Shown: positions 8,373 through 16,597 of the stretch, piece by piece
Numbering within the stretch: position 1 is the first letter of the stretch
Layout of the letters: the number at the start of each line of letters is the position of its first letter
NCBI GenBank assembly: GCA_044220535.1
Contig: JBGAQU010000025.1
Span: 1 to 30,673 of the forward strand
Reading direction: 5' to 3'
Origin: JBDHTS01 sp044220535
GTDB lineage: Bacteria > Pseudomonadota > Alphaproteobacteria > Micavibrionales > Micavibrionaceae
Length of the DNA stretch: 30,673 nucleotides
Program-made: the position numbers and the translations under genes
Notes under the pieces: generated by a model
Databases searched by the model: none
Seen by the model: only the letters and a program-made list of their open reading frames with translations
Told to the model about the DNA's origin: nothing

Positions 8373-10439
8373 TCAGGCCACTCCCATCATTGTCAGCACC
8401 ATATCAATCGCCTTGATGCCCGCGAACGGCACGGTCACGCCGCCAATGCCGTACACCATGATGTTCCGGCGCAGCAAAGCGGGCGCGCCGACCGGGCGGT
8501 ATTTCACCCCTTTCAGCGCCAGCGGCACCAGGAAGATGATGACCAGCGCGTTGAAGATCACGGCGGACAGAATGGCGCTTAAAGGCGAAGTCAGGCCCAT
8601 GACGTTCAGGGACATCATCATCGGATAGGTTGAAACGAACGCTGCCGGGATGATGGCGAAGAATTTCGCCAGATCGTTGGCGATGCTGAATGTGGTCAGC
8701 GCGCCGCGCGTCATCAGAAGCTGCTTGCCGATCTCCACAATCTCGATCAGCTTGGTGGGATCGGAATCGAGATCGACCATATTGCCCGCTTCCTTGGCGG
8801 CCTGCGTGCCGGTGTTCATGGATACGGCGACATCGGCCTGCGCCAGCGCGGGCGCATCGTTGGTGCCGTCGCCCACCATGGCGACCAGTTCCCCGCCTTC
8901 CTGCATCCTGCGAATGTATTTCAGCTTGGTTTCGGGCGTCGCCTGGGCGATAAAATCGTCCACGCCCGCCTCCGCCGCGATGGCGCCCGCCGTCAACGGA
9001 TTGTCGCCCGTCACCATCACGCTTTTGATCCCCATGCGGCGCAGTTCGGCCAGGCGTTCCTTGATCCCCGCCTTCACCACGTCTTTCAGGTGGACGACGC
9101 CCAGAACGTCCATACCGTCCGAGACGATCAGCGGCGTCCCGCCCTGCCGGGCGATCAATTCCACCTGCTTCTCCACATCCGCAGGCACCGCGCCGCCCAT
9201 CTTGCCGACAATGGATGCAATCGCATCGCCCGCGCCTTTCAGGATTTTATTACCCCTGATCTCCGCGCCGCTGACCCGCGTTTCCGCCGCAAAGGGAATG
9301 AACGCGCCGCCCAGATCGGCCCAGTTTTTTTCCTTCACATGATATTTGTTCCGCGCCAGCGCCACGATGCTTTTGCCCTCCGGCGTTTCATCGGCCAAAG
9401 ACGACAATTCGGCGGCTTCGGCCAGGCGGTCGATTCCGACGCCATGCGCCGGATAGAAGGTGACGGCCTGCCGGTTGCCATGGGTGATGGTGCCGGTCTT
9501 GTCGAGCAGAAGCACATTGACATCCCCCGCTGCCTCCACTGCGCGGCCTGACGTGGCGATAACGTTTCGCTGCACCAAACGGCTCATCCCCGCAATGCCG
9601 ATGGCGGACAGCAACCCGCCAATCGTCGTCGGGGCCAGGCAGACCAGCAGGGCGATCAGCACGGTCATGCTGACGGCTGTTCCCTGACCAGCTTTCTCAA
9701 CGCTGTAGAGTGAAAACGGCAGAAGAGTTGTGCAGACCATCAGGAAGATGATCGTCATGGCGGCCAACAGGATGCTGAGGGCGATTTCGTTCGGCGTCTT
9801 TTGCCGCTTCGCGCCTTCAACAAGGCCGATCATTTTATCGAGGAAGCTTTCACCGGGATTGGCGGTGATCCGCACGACGATCCAGTCGGACAAAACACGC
9901 GTGCCGCCCGTCACGGCGTCGCGGTCGCCGCCGCTTTCACGGATGACAGGGGCCGATTCGCCCGTGATCGCGCTTTCATCGACCGACGCGATGCCTTCAA
10001 TCACCTGTCCGTCGCCGGGGACGAAATCGCCTGCCTCGACCAGAACAATATCGCCCTTGCGCAGGGCATGGGCCGATTTCTGTTCAAAGACATTGCGGTT
10101 GCGGGGATCGGCCAGTTTCTTCGCCATGACATCCCGGCGGGATTTTTTCAGCGTCTCCGCCTGCGCCCTGCCTTTGCCTTCGGCAATCGCCTCCGCGAAA
10201 TTCGCGAACAGCACGGTAAACCATAGCCAGAACGCCACCCAGCCGATAAACCATGACGGTTCGCCGCCATGCGCGCGCATATTGGCAAAAAACAGCACCG
10301 TCGTGATGATCGACCCGACAAAGACGACGAACATCACAGGGTTGCGCGCCTGGTATTTCGGCGTCAGCCGCCGGAAGGAAAACAGGATGGCGTTCATCAG
10401 CGTTTTACCGTTCAGAAAATGCGTCTTGGCCTCGGTCAT
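8373..10439 (-). CDS. kdpB: KdpB, P-type ATPase subunit of the K+ pump
   Basis: 688 residues counted from ATG 10439 (MTEAKTHF). P-type ATPase signatures: TGES at 159-162, where Ser162 corresponds to the inhibitory phospho-serine known in E. coli KdpB, the phosphorylated Asp in DKTGTIT (D313), and the hinge motif GDGTNDAPAL. It hydrolyses ATP to drive K+ uptake through KdpA. The longer frame from 10499 would add 20 residues overlapping the porin gene. AAAGG near the end of that gene serves as ribosome site and the two genes are 2 nt apart. Confidence 0.96.
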   Translation of the reverse strand: MTEAKTHFLNGKTLMNAILFSFRRLTPKYQARNPVMFVVFVGSIITTVLFFANMRAHGGEPSWFIGWVAFWLWFTVLFANFAEAIAEGKGRAQAETLKKSRRDVMAKKLADPRNRNVFEQKSAHALRKGDIVLVEAGDFVPGDGQVIEGIASVDESAITGESAPVIRESGGDRDAVTGGTRVLSDWIVVRITANPGESFLDKMIGLVEGAKRQKTPNEIALSILLAAMTIIFLMVCTTLLPFSLYSVEKAGQGTAVSMTVLIALLVCLAPTTIGGLLSAIGIAGMSRLVQRNVIATSGRAVEAAGDVNVLLLDKTGTITHGNRQAVTFYPAHGVGIDRLAEAAELSSLADETPEGKSIVALARNKYHVKEKNWADLGGAFIPFAAETRVSGAEIRGNKILKGAGDAIASIVGKMGGAVPADVEKQVELIARQGGTPLIVSDGMDVLGVVHLKDVVKAGIKERLAELRRMGIKSVMVTGDNPLTAGAIAAEAGVDDFIAQATPETKLKYIRRMQEGGELVAMVGDGTNDAPALAQADVAVSMNTGTQAAKEAGNMVDLDSDPTKLIEIVEIGKQLLMTRGALTTFSIANDLAKFFAIIPAAFVSTYPMMMSLNVMGLTSPLSAILSAVIFNALVIIFLVPLALKGVKYRPVGAPALLRRNIMVYGIGGVTVPFAGIKAIDMVLTMMGVA

Positions 10440-10441
10440 GA

Positions 10442-11185
10442 TCAGAATGCCTTTGTTAGACTGAAGACGAAGCGCCCTTCGCATAAATCGTTGGCGCATT
10501 CGGAATCGTCAAGATTTGTGCCGATATACTGGGCCTTCGCGGTAAAGCCGTTAAGAGTATATGTCGGGCCAATGCCATAGTCTGTATAATCCGGCGTGCC
10601 GAAATCGGCGTTCTTCTCGATCCATTGACGCGATACCCAGCCGTCGAGCGCGAACTCGCCAGGAATGCCGAAGGTCACGGGCGATGGAACATGCGCGGCC
10701 AGGCGCGGATACCAGCCGTCGCCGGAACTGGCAAAATAATCCGGTGAGTAGTTGAGCGTTCCTGTCAGCGTCGCCATGCCGAAATCATATCCAGCCAGCC
10801 CGTACACCTCGTTGTAATTGAAATCGGCATCGCTGTTCTGGCCAGGATAGGTGTAACGGATCAATCCGGCCTCCAGCGTCAGCTTGTCGAATGTTTTTGT
10901 ATAGGCTGCATAGAGATCGAATTCGGCGCTGTCATCCGCGTTATCGTTGAAATCGATATTCGATCCCCATACGCCGAATTTAAGGCCGTTATCGAACAGG
11001 AAATCGATATTGCCCTGGATGGCCGGGTTGTTCTGCGTCTGTGAAATGCTGCGGAACATGTAATCGGATGCAAACCCCACCGTCCCCGCAAAATGGCCCG
11101 GCAACAAAGACGGCACATCATCCTCCGCCCATGCGGGCGCGGCGGACAAAACGGCAACAGACATAAGAAGAGCGATCTTTTTCAT
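10442..11185 (-). CDS. TorF-like putative porin inside the kdp operon
   Basis: 247 residues from ATG 11185. A Sec signal peptide MKKIALLMSVAVLSAAPAWA is followed by EDD. The mature part is rich in alternating polar/aromatic strands, and ends in Phe, as outer-membrane barrels do. The segment GTVGFASDYMFRSISQTQNN is typical of the Gcw_chp/TorF family of putative porins as I remember it. It sits between kdpA (4 nt upstream) and kdpB (2 nt downstream), so it must be co-expressed with the pump. An inferred role is K+ entry across the outer membrane under K+ limitation; no transport function is shown by the sequence itself. Confidence 0.85.
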   Translation of the reverse strand: MKKIALLMSVAVLSAAPAWAEDDVPSLLPGHFAGTVGFASDYMFRSISQTQNNPAIQGNIDFLFDNGLKFGVWGSNIDFNDNADDSAEFDLYAAYTKTFDKLTLEAGLIRYTYPGQNSDADFNYNEVYGLAGYDFGMATLTGTLNYSPDYFASSGDGWYPRLAAHVPSPVTFGIPGEFALDGWVSRQWIEKNADFGTPDYTDYGIGPTYTLNGFTAKAQYIGTNLDDSECANDLCEGRFVFSLTKAF

Positions 11186-11189
11186 CGGA

Positions 11190-12926
11190 TTATTTCCCTG
11201 CAAGGTTCATAAGGTTGAAATGTTCGGCGACCGGTCCCAGCGCCAGCGCCGGAACGAAGGTCAGCAAGGCCACCATCAGCACGGTCGCGACCAGCACGCC
11301 GATAAATAAAGGCGTATGGGTCGGCAGCGTGCCCGCCGATGGTGGCACGGTGTTCTTGGCAGCCAGCGATCCGGCCAGCGCCAGAACAGCGATGATAATC
11401 ACAAACCGCCCGAACAGCATGCACAGGCCGAGCGCCGTGTTATAGAACATGGTATTGGCCGACAGCCCGCCAAAGGCGCTGCCATTGTTGTTGGCGGCGG
11501 AACTGAACGCGTAGAGGATTTCGGAGAAAGCCTGCGCCCCCGGATTGAACGCGCCCGCCTTGCCCGCCGCGATCACTACGCCGATGGCCGCGCCGACCAA
11601 GGTGAACATCGGCGATGACAGCATGCCGATGGACGCCATCTTGATCTCAAACGCATTGATCTTCTTGCCGAGATATTCCGGCGTCCGCCCGACCATCAGC
11701 CCGGCGATAAACACGGTGATGATCACATAGACCAGCATGCCATACAGCCCCGACCCGACGCCGCCGAAGATGACCTCGCCTGACTGGATCAGCAGCAGCG
11801 GGATCAGCCCGCCCAAAGGCGTGAAGGAATCATGCATGGCGTTGACCGAGCCGTTGGAGGCGGCAGTCGTCACGGTCGCCCAGATGCCGGAATTGACGAC
11901 GCCGAACCGCGCCTCTTTCCCCTCCATATTGCCCGCCGCCTGGTCGATGCCGAGCGCGGTAAACAAAGGATTGCCATTGGCTTCAAACTGGACGCACAGA
12001 ACCAGAAGCGGCACCATAATCACCGTCATGGCGATCAGCAGCGACCAGCCTTGCCTTTTATCACCGACCATGCTGCCGAACATGCAGCACAAAGCAGCGG
12101 GGATCAGCAGGATGGCGATCATCTCCAGAAAGTTGCTGAACGGCGTCGGGTTTTCAAACGGATGCGCGGAATTGACGTTAAAGAAACCGCCGCCATTGGT
12201 GCCCAGCTGCTTGATCGCGATCTGCGATGCGGCAGGGCCGACGGCAATCACCTGCTCCGTCACCGGCTTTTTATCCGCATCGGCGGTGGCTTCCACCAAC
12301 GGCGCATGGATATAAGGCTTGAAGCTTTGCACCACGCCCTGTGACGCCAGCAACAAAGCGAGCACGATTGACAGCGGCAGCAGGATATACAGGATGCCGC
12401 GCACCGTATCGACCCAGAAATTGCCGATCGTGTCGGCCTTCTTGCGCACAAACCCGCGGATCAGCGCGACGGCAACCGCCATGCCGACGGCGGCGGACAC
12501 AAAATTCTGCACGGTCAGCCCCGCCATCTGGCTGAAATAACTCATGGTGCTTTCGCCGCCATAAGACTGCCAGTTGGTGTTGGTGATAAAACTCGCCGCT
12601 GTGTTAAACGCCAGATGCGGCGACAGCCCCGCCATCTCCGCCGGGTTCAGGCCCAGCACGCCCTGCAGCCGCAGAATCGCATATAAAACCGCCATACCGG
12701 CCAGGCTGAACGCAATGACCGCCATCGCATACAGCTTCCAGCCCATTTCCTTCTGCGGATCGATGCCGGACAGGCGATACAGCCCGCGTTCCAGCCAGCC
12801 CAGCACAGGCGTCAGGATCACGCGCCTGCCCTCATACACCCTCGCCATATATCCGCCCAGCGGCGCGGCGCAGCCCAGCAGCACGGCCATATACAAAACA
12901 ATCTGCAGCCAGTCATTTCCAGTCAT
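11190..12926 (-). CDS. kdpA: KdpA, K+-binding channel-like subunit
   Basis: 578-residue polytopic membrane protein, the K+-selective translocation subunit of KdpFABC. Selectivity-filter-type segments are visible, such as QLGTNGGGFFNVNSAHPFENP and SAANNNGSAFGGL, and the N-terminus (LGGYMARVYEG) matches KdpA. Its ATG overlaps the kdpF stop (ATGA) and its end provides the ribosome site (GCAGGGAAATAA) of the porin gene. Confidence 0.97.
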   Translation of the reverse strand: MTGNDWLQIVLYMAVLLGCAAPLGGYMARVYEGRRVILTPVLGWLERGLYRLSGIDPQKEMGWKLYAMAVIAFSLAGMAVLYAILRLQGVLGLNPAEMAGLSPHLAFNTAASFITNTNWQSYGGESTMSYFSQMAGLTVQNFVSAAVGMAVAVALIRGFVRKKADTIGNFWVDTVRGILYILLPLSIVLALLLASQGVVQSFKPYIHAPLVEATADADKKPVTEQVIAVGPAASQIAIKQLGTNGGGFFNVNSAHPFENPTPFSNFLEMIAILLIPAALCCMFGSMVGDKRQGWSLLIAMTVIMVPLLVLCVQFEANGNPLFTALGIDQAAGNMEGKEARFGVVNSGIWATVTTAASNGSVNAMHDSFTPLGGLIPLLLIQSGEVIFGGVGSGLYGMLVYVIITVFIAGLMVGRTPEYLGKKINAFEIKMASIGMLSSPMFTLVGAAIGVVIAAGKAGAFNPGAQAFSEILYAFSSAANNNGSAFGGLSANTMFYNTALGLCMLFGRFVIIIAVLALAGSLAAKNTVPPSAGTLPTHTPLFIGVLVATVLMVALLTFVPALALGPVAEHFNLMNLAGK

Positions 12927-13015
12927 GGGAATATTTCCGGTTTCAGCATGGCGACCAGCAGATAGACCAGCAGCCCCGCCGCGACCAACGCGCCTATGGC
13001 ATAAAGAACCGTCAT
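12923..13015 (-). CDS. kdpF: KdpF, small stabilising subunit
   Basis: 30 residues: MTVLYAIGALVAAGLLVYLL then VAMLKPEIFP. A single hydrophobic helix followed by the LKPE-F motif is the hallmark of KdpF, which binds KdpA in the membrane. GGAGG lies 7 nt before the ATG and the TGA overlaps the kdpA ATG. Confidence 0.93.
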   Translation of the reverse strand: MTVLYAIGALVAAGLLVYLLVAMLKPEIFP

Positions 13016-13016
13016 C

Positions 13017-13106
13017 TCACGCCTCCATCAACCGGCCGCAAAACGCAGCCAGGCCCGCCATAAGGGCAAAAAAGCCAAGGGTGACGATCAGGAACACAAA
13101 ATCCAT
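13017..13106 (-). CDS. 29-residue membrane peptide heading the kdp operon
   Basis: MDFVFLIVTLGFFALMAGLA then AFCGRLMEA, ending 1 nt before the kdpF ATG. GGAAGG is 6 nt upstream of its ATG. It is one hydrophobic helix with a short basic/acidic tail. Short ORFs of similar layout occur just ahead of kdpF in other proteobacteria in my recollection, often unannotated. The spacing and ribosome site support translation; its role, perhaps in the Kdp complex, is inference. Confidence 0.7.
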   Translation of the reverse strand: MDFVFLIVTLGFFALMAGLAAFCGRLMEA

Positions 13107-13126
13107 GGAAACCTTCCAACAGGGAC

Positions 13127-13203
13127 CAATACTCCCTATTGTCGCGCCGTAAGCGGCATGAAAGGTGTCAAGATTTTGAAGGAAGGTGTAAAAAAGGCGT
13201 AAA
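13127..13203 (-). promoter_or_regulatory. Putative kdp control region with KdpE-like direct repeats
   Basis: On the plus strand GTAAA occurs at 13188-13192 and 13199-13203, exactly 11 bp apart (minus strand: TTTACGCCTTTTTTACACC). OmpR/PhoB-family regulators bind direct repeats spaced one helical turn, so this fits a KdpE site about 80 bp ahead of the first operon gene. Nearer the gene there is an inverted repeat CAATA-CTCCC-TATTG at 13127-13141. A TTGACA lies between them but no well-spaced -10 was found. Confidence 0.4.
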
Positions 13204-13644
13204 GATTGATGACCTCAAGCGCGGACTAGGACATGTTTGACGATTTCACTGTTAATAAAAATCAATTTTCCATTATTGCCTGCTTAAATTTCCGGTGCAA
13301 ATCCAGTGTAAACTGGCCACATGTAAAAAAGTCGGCGAGCGAAAAAACGACAAAAAATGCTCCATTAGAACTATGGAATCCCTCTTCGTATCTTAGAGTC
13401 TGATGTACCAGCTTATTTGAGAGACCTGAGCAGAGGGCATAGGACGACCCTCGCTTGCGGGCCTTTGACATCGCAAATGTTCCCTCGTGTCAAAGTTGGT
13501 GGCTACTTAATGACAATCGGGATAGATCGCCAATGATCCCGCTTCCACCTTTCGGACTGCGGTTGGGTCTATGATCATGCGCCATGGTAAACCCAGTCAG
13601 TCTGCACGCCATCGTCTTAAAACCGTCCATGCACACTGTTCGAA
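13204..13644. other. Non-coding stretch at the left edge of the AT-rich region
   Basis: No ORF here is convincing. GC content falls after about 13250. The visible structure is an inverted repeat CTTTGACA (13463-13470) / TGTCAAAG (13488-13495). A 10-mer CAATCGGGAT (13514-13523) also occurs in the tRNA-Ala T arm. The chromosome/element boundary probably lies between here and 14.17 kb. Confidence 0.35.
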
Positions 13645-13881
13645 TTACGATGCGTAAGCTTCTAAACTAGAGACGAAGTCTTTCAGGGCTGGGCGTGAGA
13701 TAAGGGTTTTCTTGCCTAATTTCAAAGCCTGAACGCGATTTTCGTTAATCAAGCGATATGCAACGCTTCTTCCAACGTTATCAGAACAATCCGATTGGTT
13801 TTCGTGAAAAGAAGTTAAAAGAAATAGAGGTAAAAAACTCCAAAGAGAAAAGTGCCGCCAAAGAAACAAATTAAACTCCAT
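13645..13881 (-). CDS. Excisionase-like HTH protein, possibly degraded at its N-terminus
   Basis: 78 codons. The C-terminal half, from NVGRSVAYRLINENRVQALK through GKKTLI to SSLEAYAS, aligns well with the excisionase-like protein at 15042-15224 (GIGRTKIYQAINSGHLKARK): shared G-R, Y, I-N, A-K-G, T, and the L-F-S-L-Y ending. This is the helix-turn-helix class used by recombination directionality factors and AlpA-like regulators. The N-terminal third (MEFNLFLWRHFSLWSF) is not typical, so the gene may be truncated or start later. It points away from the rest of the element. Confidence 0.45.
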   Translation of the reverse strand: MEFNLFLWRHFSLWSFLPLFLLTSFHENQSDCSDNVGRSVAYRLINENRVQALKLGKKTLISRPALKDFVSSLEAYAS

Positions 13882-13942
13882 ATTACAGCACTTTCAAAAA
13901 ATGGCTTGATAAGCTTGTCCAAACGAACACAAGGAACTTGTC

Positions 13943-14092
13943 ATGGACAAAGAACTTCTCACTATTCCTGAATTTTGCCAAGCGGCTATGCCCGGCCATT
14001 TTCTCCATGCCTCACTGTAACAGTTCTCTGGAACACGAGGAAGAAGAAGGATCTTCTTTATCAATAAGTTATTGAAGAATAAGAACGACTGA
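13943..14092 (+). pseudogene. Degraded excisionase-like small ORF with in-frame stop
   Basis: AAGGA (13931-13935) precedes ATG 13943, which opens MDKELLTIPEFCQAA, a typical N-terminus of HTH excisionase-like proteins. The frame hits TAA at 14018 after 25 codons, then continues open as QFSGTRGRRRIFFINKLL to TGA at 14090, reminiscent of the GRRRIFF-type wing of the same family. The middle helix-turn-helix is missing or unrecognisable. I read it as a remnant; coincidence is possible. Confidence 0.3.
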
Positions 14093-14170
14093 ATGCGATG
14101 GCCCAATCTCTCTCGAATTTAAATCTTAACCCATTGAAATACACTAAATATAATAATTCTGTTTCGATTT

Positions 14171-14191
14171 TTGCCCCTAAATATGCCCCTA
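14171..14191 (+). repeat. Paired GCCCCTA repeats, distal arm-site candidate
   Basis: TTGCCCCTA (14171-14179) and ATGCCCCTA (14183-14191), 12 bp apart, preceded by TTTCG. A near-copy of this arrangement lies beside the integrase start at 24681-24709. Repeats at both ends of an element flanking the core are expected for arm-type binding sites of tyrosine integrases. Confidence 0.4.
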
Positions 14192-14295
14192 TTCCTAAAA
14201 TGTCACTGAAAAATTGTTAGTAATTTTGATGGACTGTGCAGAATACCCAAAACTAGGAATAAAAATTTTTAAGCTAAAGCTGCAAGGATATAATT

Positions 14296-14922
14296 ATGAA
14301 GCAACAAATAGAAAGCTTGGAAAATTTAAACCTATGGCTTGAGGAATGCCAGAAGGAATATTACATCGCGAAGAAGCTTGATAAAAATATGTGCCATAAC
14401 AACGAGGCGGTTGTGCTCATTTTAAAAAGCCTATTTGACGTTTTAGATTTTTGCAAAAAACAAGGCGTAGATTGCGAATGGATAGGCCTTAATTTGATAG
14501 CTGAGGTAAGAGAATTAAGTCAAACTATTATTAATCACGATTCGGATAATGCCACTAATTGCTTTATTGAAGGATTGATTTTATACGGTTCGCCTAAACG
14601 ACAGGCTTACAAGGCTACGGCGCAGTGGATGGGATATAGCTACGAAAATATAAAGAAAAATCATGCTATTTGGAAAAGCCGTATGACTGATGATCTCGAT
14701 TTTCTTGGTGAGAAAAGGCTTAGAAATTCTGTGACAAAATGGGCCGCGGCAGTTATTAATCATACTGATTTTATAGGTGAGTCTTTTCCCAAAGGGGACG
14801 GGCTTGAAAAAGCGGCGCAAGCATTTGAAAAGTTAAGAGCGTCCATTTTAGAAAATCAATGGAAAGATATGAAGGCAGACATGCCTTTGCAATTGAAAAA
14901 ACCAGCCAAGTTAGCGTCTTAA
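14296..14922 (+). CDS. Hypothetical protein of the element
   Basis: 208 residues, mostly helical, charged and without membrane segments or signal peptide. I recognise no family. The middle (LYGSPKRQAYKATAQWMGYS) and the following SYENIKKNHAIWKSRM could be DNA-binding helices, but that is only an impression. The start is supported by AAGGA 8 nt before the ATG. It lies between the left repeat pair and the HTH/primase genes, in the same orientation, so it belongs to the element's replication/control module. Low-GC codon use matches its neighbours. Confidence 0.75.
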   Translation: MKQQIESLENLNLWLEECQKEYYIAKKLDKNMCHNNEAVVLILKSLFDVLDFCKKQGVDCEWIGLNLIAEVRELSQTIINHDSDNATNCFIEGLILYGSPKRQAYKATAQWMGYSYENIKKNHAIWKSRMTDDLDFLGEKRLRNSVTKWAAAVINHTDFIGESFPKGDGLEKAAQAFEKLRASILENQWKDMKADMPLQLKKPAKLAS

Positions 14923-14940
14923 ATGTTTCCCAGAAAAACT

Positions 14941-14960
14941 AGGTATTCGTACGATTACCT
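14941..14960. promoter_or_regulatory. Near-perfect palindrome ahead of the excisionase-like gene
   Basis: AGGTATTCGTACGATTACCT is a 20-bp palindrome with one mismatched pair. It sits about 80 bp before the 15042 start and just after the preceding gene. It is a plausible operator for an element-encoded regulator, possibly the HTH protein itself. No protein can be assigned. Confidence 0.35.
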
Positions 14961-15041
14961 AATGATTTAACTCACTATGCTCAGTACCGTGGTGAACGAG
15001 CGAATACTCGTCCTTGTTCATTCAAATAATCGGAGCATAAG

Positions 15042-15224
15042 ATGCAGATGTCATTTTCCATTGATGAAGTCCAAGCCTCTACTGGCATTGGCAGGACAAA
15101 AATCTACCAGGCAATCAACTCTGGCCATCTGAAAGCCAGAAAAATAGGAAGACGCACGGTCGTTTTAAAAAACGATCTGGAAGCATTTCTATCAAATCTT
15201 CAATCGTATTGTCCTAAATCATAA
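15042..15224 (+). CDS. Excisionase/AlpA-like helix-turn-helix protein
   Basis: 60 residues with a MerR-type HTH: SIDEVQASTGIGRTKIYQAI, then GHLKARKIGRRTVV and a final helix. This is the HTH_17 layout common in integrase-partner excisionases and satellite regulators. CGGAG lies 8 nt upstream of the ATG. The next gene (primase) starts 14 nt after its stop, so the two are co-transcribed. In P4-like elements such proteins direct excision or activate the integrase; which role applies here is not visible. Confidence 0.8.
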   Translation: MQMSFSIDEVQASTGIGRTKIYQAINSGHLKARKIGRRTVVLKNDLEAFLSNLQSYCPKS

Positions 15225-15238
15225 AAAGGAGAAAAAAT

Positions 15239-16539
15239 ATGTTTCATAGAGACAGCGACAATAATGTATTGAAAACCGTGCAGGGTGAGGAATGGCGCGA
15301 CCTGCTTATTAACCGCAGAATGGGCCAAATCGAGCCACACTCTTTAGCCAATATCATTACAATGCTTACTTATTCAAAGTGCTGGAAAGGAGTGTTTGTA
15401 TTTAACCAGTTCTCAGGAGAGATTATGGTGCAACAATGCCCACCTTACATGAGCAAAAAAGACTTTTTGACCCGTCCCTTGTCTCACTTCGATGTCGTAA
15501 TGACAACCAGCGTATTAGAATTCTTTGGCTTAACATCGACACCCACCAAAACTTTGGACGCTATCAAAGCAGTGGCCCATCAAATTGTAATTCATCCTGT
15601 GCGCGATTATTTTAATAGTCTGCGATGGGACGGAAAAAAGCGCATTGATTTCTGGTTACACAAATATTTGAAGGCATGCCAGCAACCCTCTGATTATCTC
15701 TCAGCCGTCGGCAGCAAATGGCTTATTGCGGGAGTCAGGCGTGTTTTTATCCCCGGTTGCAAGTTTGATACAATGCTAGTGTTGGAAGGCGCACAAGGCA
15801 TCGGCAAGTCGAGAGCGTTGAGAACTATGGCGACTTTAGAAACTGATCAAAAATCAGACTACTTCACTGATGCATTGCGTTTTGAGAATATCGCACTCCC
15901 AAGTTCGATCATGGGTTTGCAAGGCAAGCTGATTATTGAATTTGCGGAACTCTCAGGTATGAATCGCAAAGAAATTGAGGCCGTTAAGGGTTGGATTACA
16001 CTTCAAACGGATGAAATTCAGAAAAAATATGAAAACACTGTAACGAGACTTGAAAGACAATTTATTTTAGCTGGCACAACCAATGATGATACATATTTGC
16101 GCGATCCTACAGGGAATCGCAGATTCTTGCCTGTTCTATGCTCCGATAAGATTGACATTTCTGGTTTAGAGCGTGATCGGGAACAATTGTGGGCCGAGGC
16201 CGTTGTGCGTCACAAGGAAGGATATGAGTGCGTCACAAGGAAGGATATGACATCTATATCGAGCCACATTCATATGTTGCAAGACTAGCGGAACAAGAGC
16301 AGGAAAATCGCCTGATTGAAGATGCTTGGGCAGATAAAGTTATGACTTTTGTCGAGAAGATGAAAGAAGTAACAATGGATGACATTATGATGCACCTTTC
16401 AATCGACACAGCAAAGCGCGATGAAAATGTCATGCGACGGATTGGCAGGATTCTGCGCGCAGCAAAATGGGAGAGGAAACAGCGGCGGATCGAGGGATTA
16501 CCCAAGAGAATCTGGTGTAATCCTAATATTTCGGAATAA
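15239..16539 (+). pseudogene. VapE-type primase/helicase, frame broken by a 23-bp tandem duplication
   Basis: The intact N-terminal part (15239 to about 16227) has the VirE/VapE superfamily-3-like NTPase: HPVRDYFNSLRWDG, Walker A GAQGIGKS (184-191), KLIIEFAELSGMNRKEIE, and the diagnostic ILAGTTNDDTYLRDPTGNRR. A perfect 23-bp tandem copy (16205-16227 and 16228-16250) shifts the frame and the ORF ends at 16288. The original C-terminus continues open from 16228 to 16539. Removing one copy gives a single 425-residue frame. AGGAG precedes the ATG. Such proteins replicate phage satellites and plasmids. As it stands it makes a C-terminally altered 349-residue protein that keeps the whole NTPase core, so partial activity is conceivable. 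Confidence 0.85.
16205..16250 (+). repeat. Perfect 23-bp tandem duplication in the vapE-like gene
   Basis: Two identical 23-bp units abut at 16227/16228, each running from GTGCGTCACAAG to GGATATGA. The length is not a multiple of three, so the duplication truncates the gene; collapse to one copy would restore it. Confidence 0.95.
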
Positions 16540-16597
16540 AATTATTGTTACCAAGTTGCTGCTTTTATTCTTCGCTTGGCGCAGCCCTTGGAGGATA

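Noticed and set aside
13262..13471. 69-codon minus-strand ORF upstream of kdp
   Set aside because: Composition and sequence show nothing protein-like, and it has no convincing ribosome site.
13514..13523. CAATCGGGAT shared with tRNA-Ala (24842-24851) as left attachment core
   Set aside because: Only 10 bp match, the flanks differ, and it lies over 650 bp from the left arm-type repeats. The candidate at 14098-14117 fits the position better, though neither is proven.
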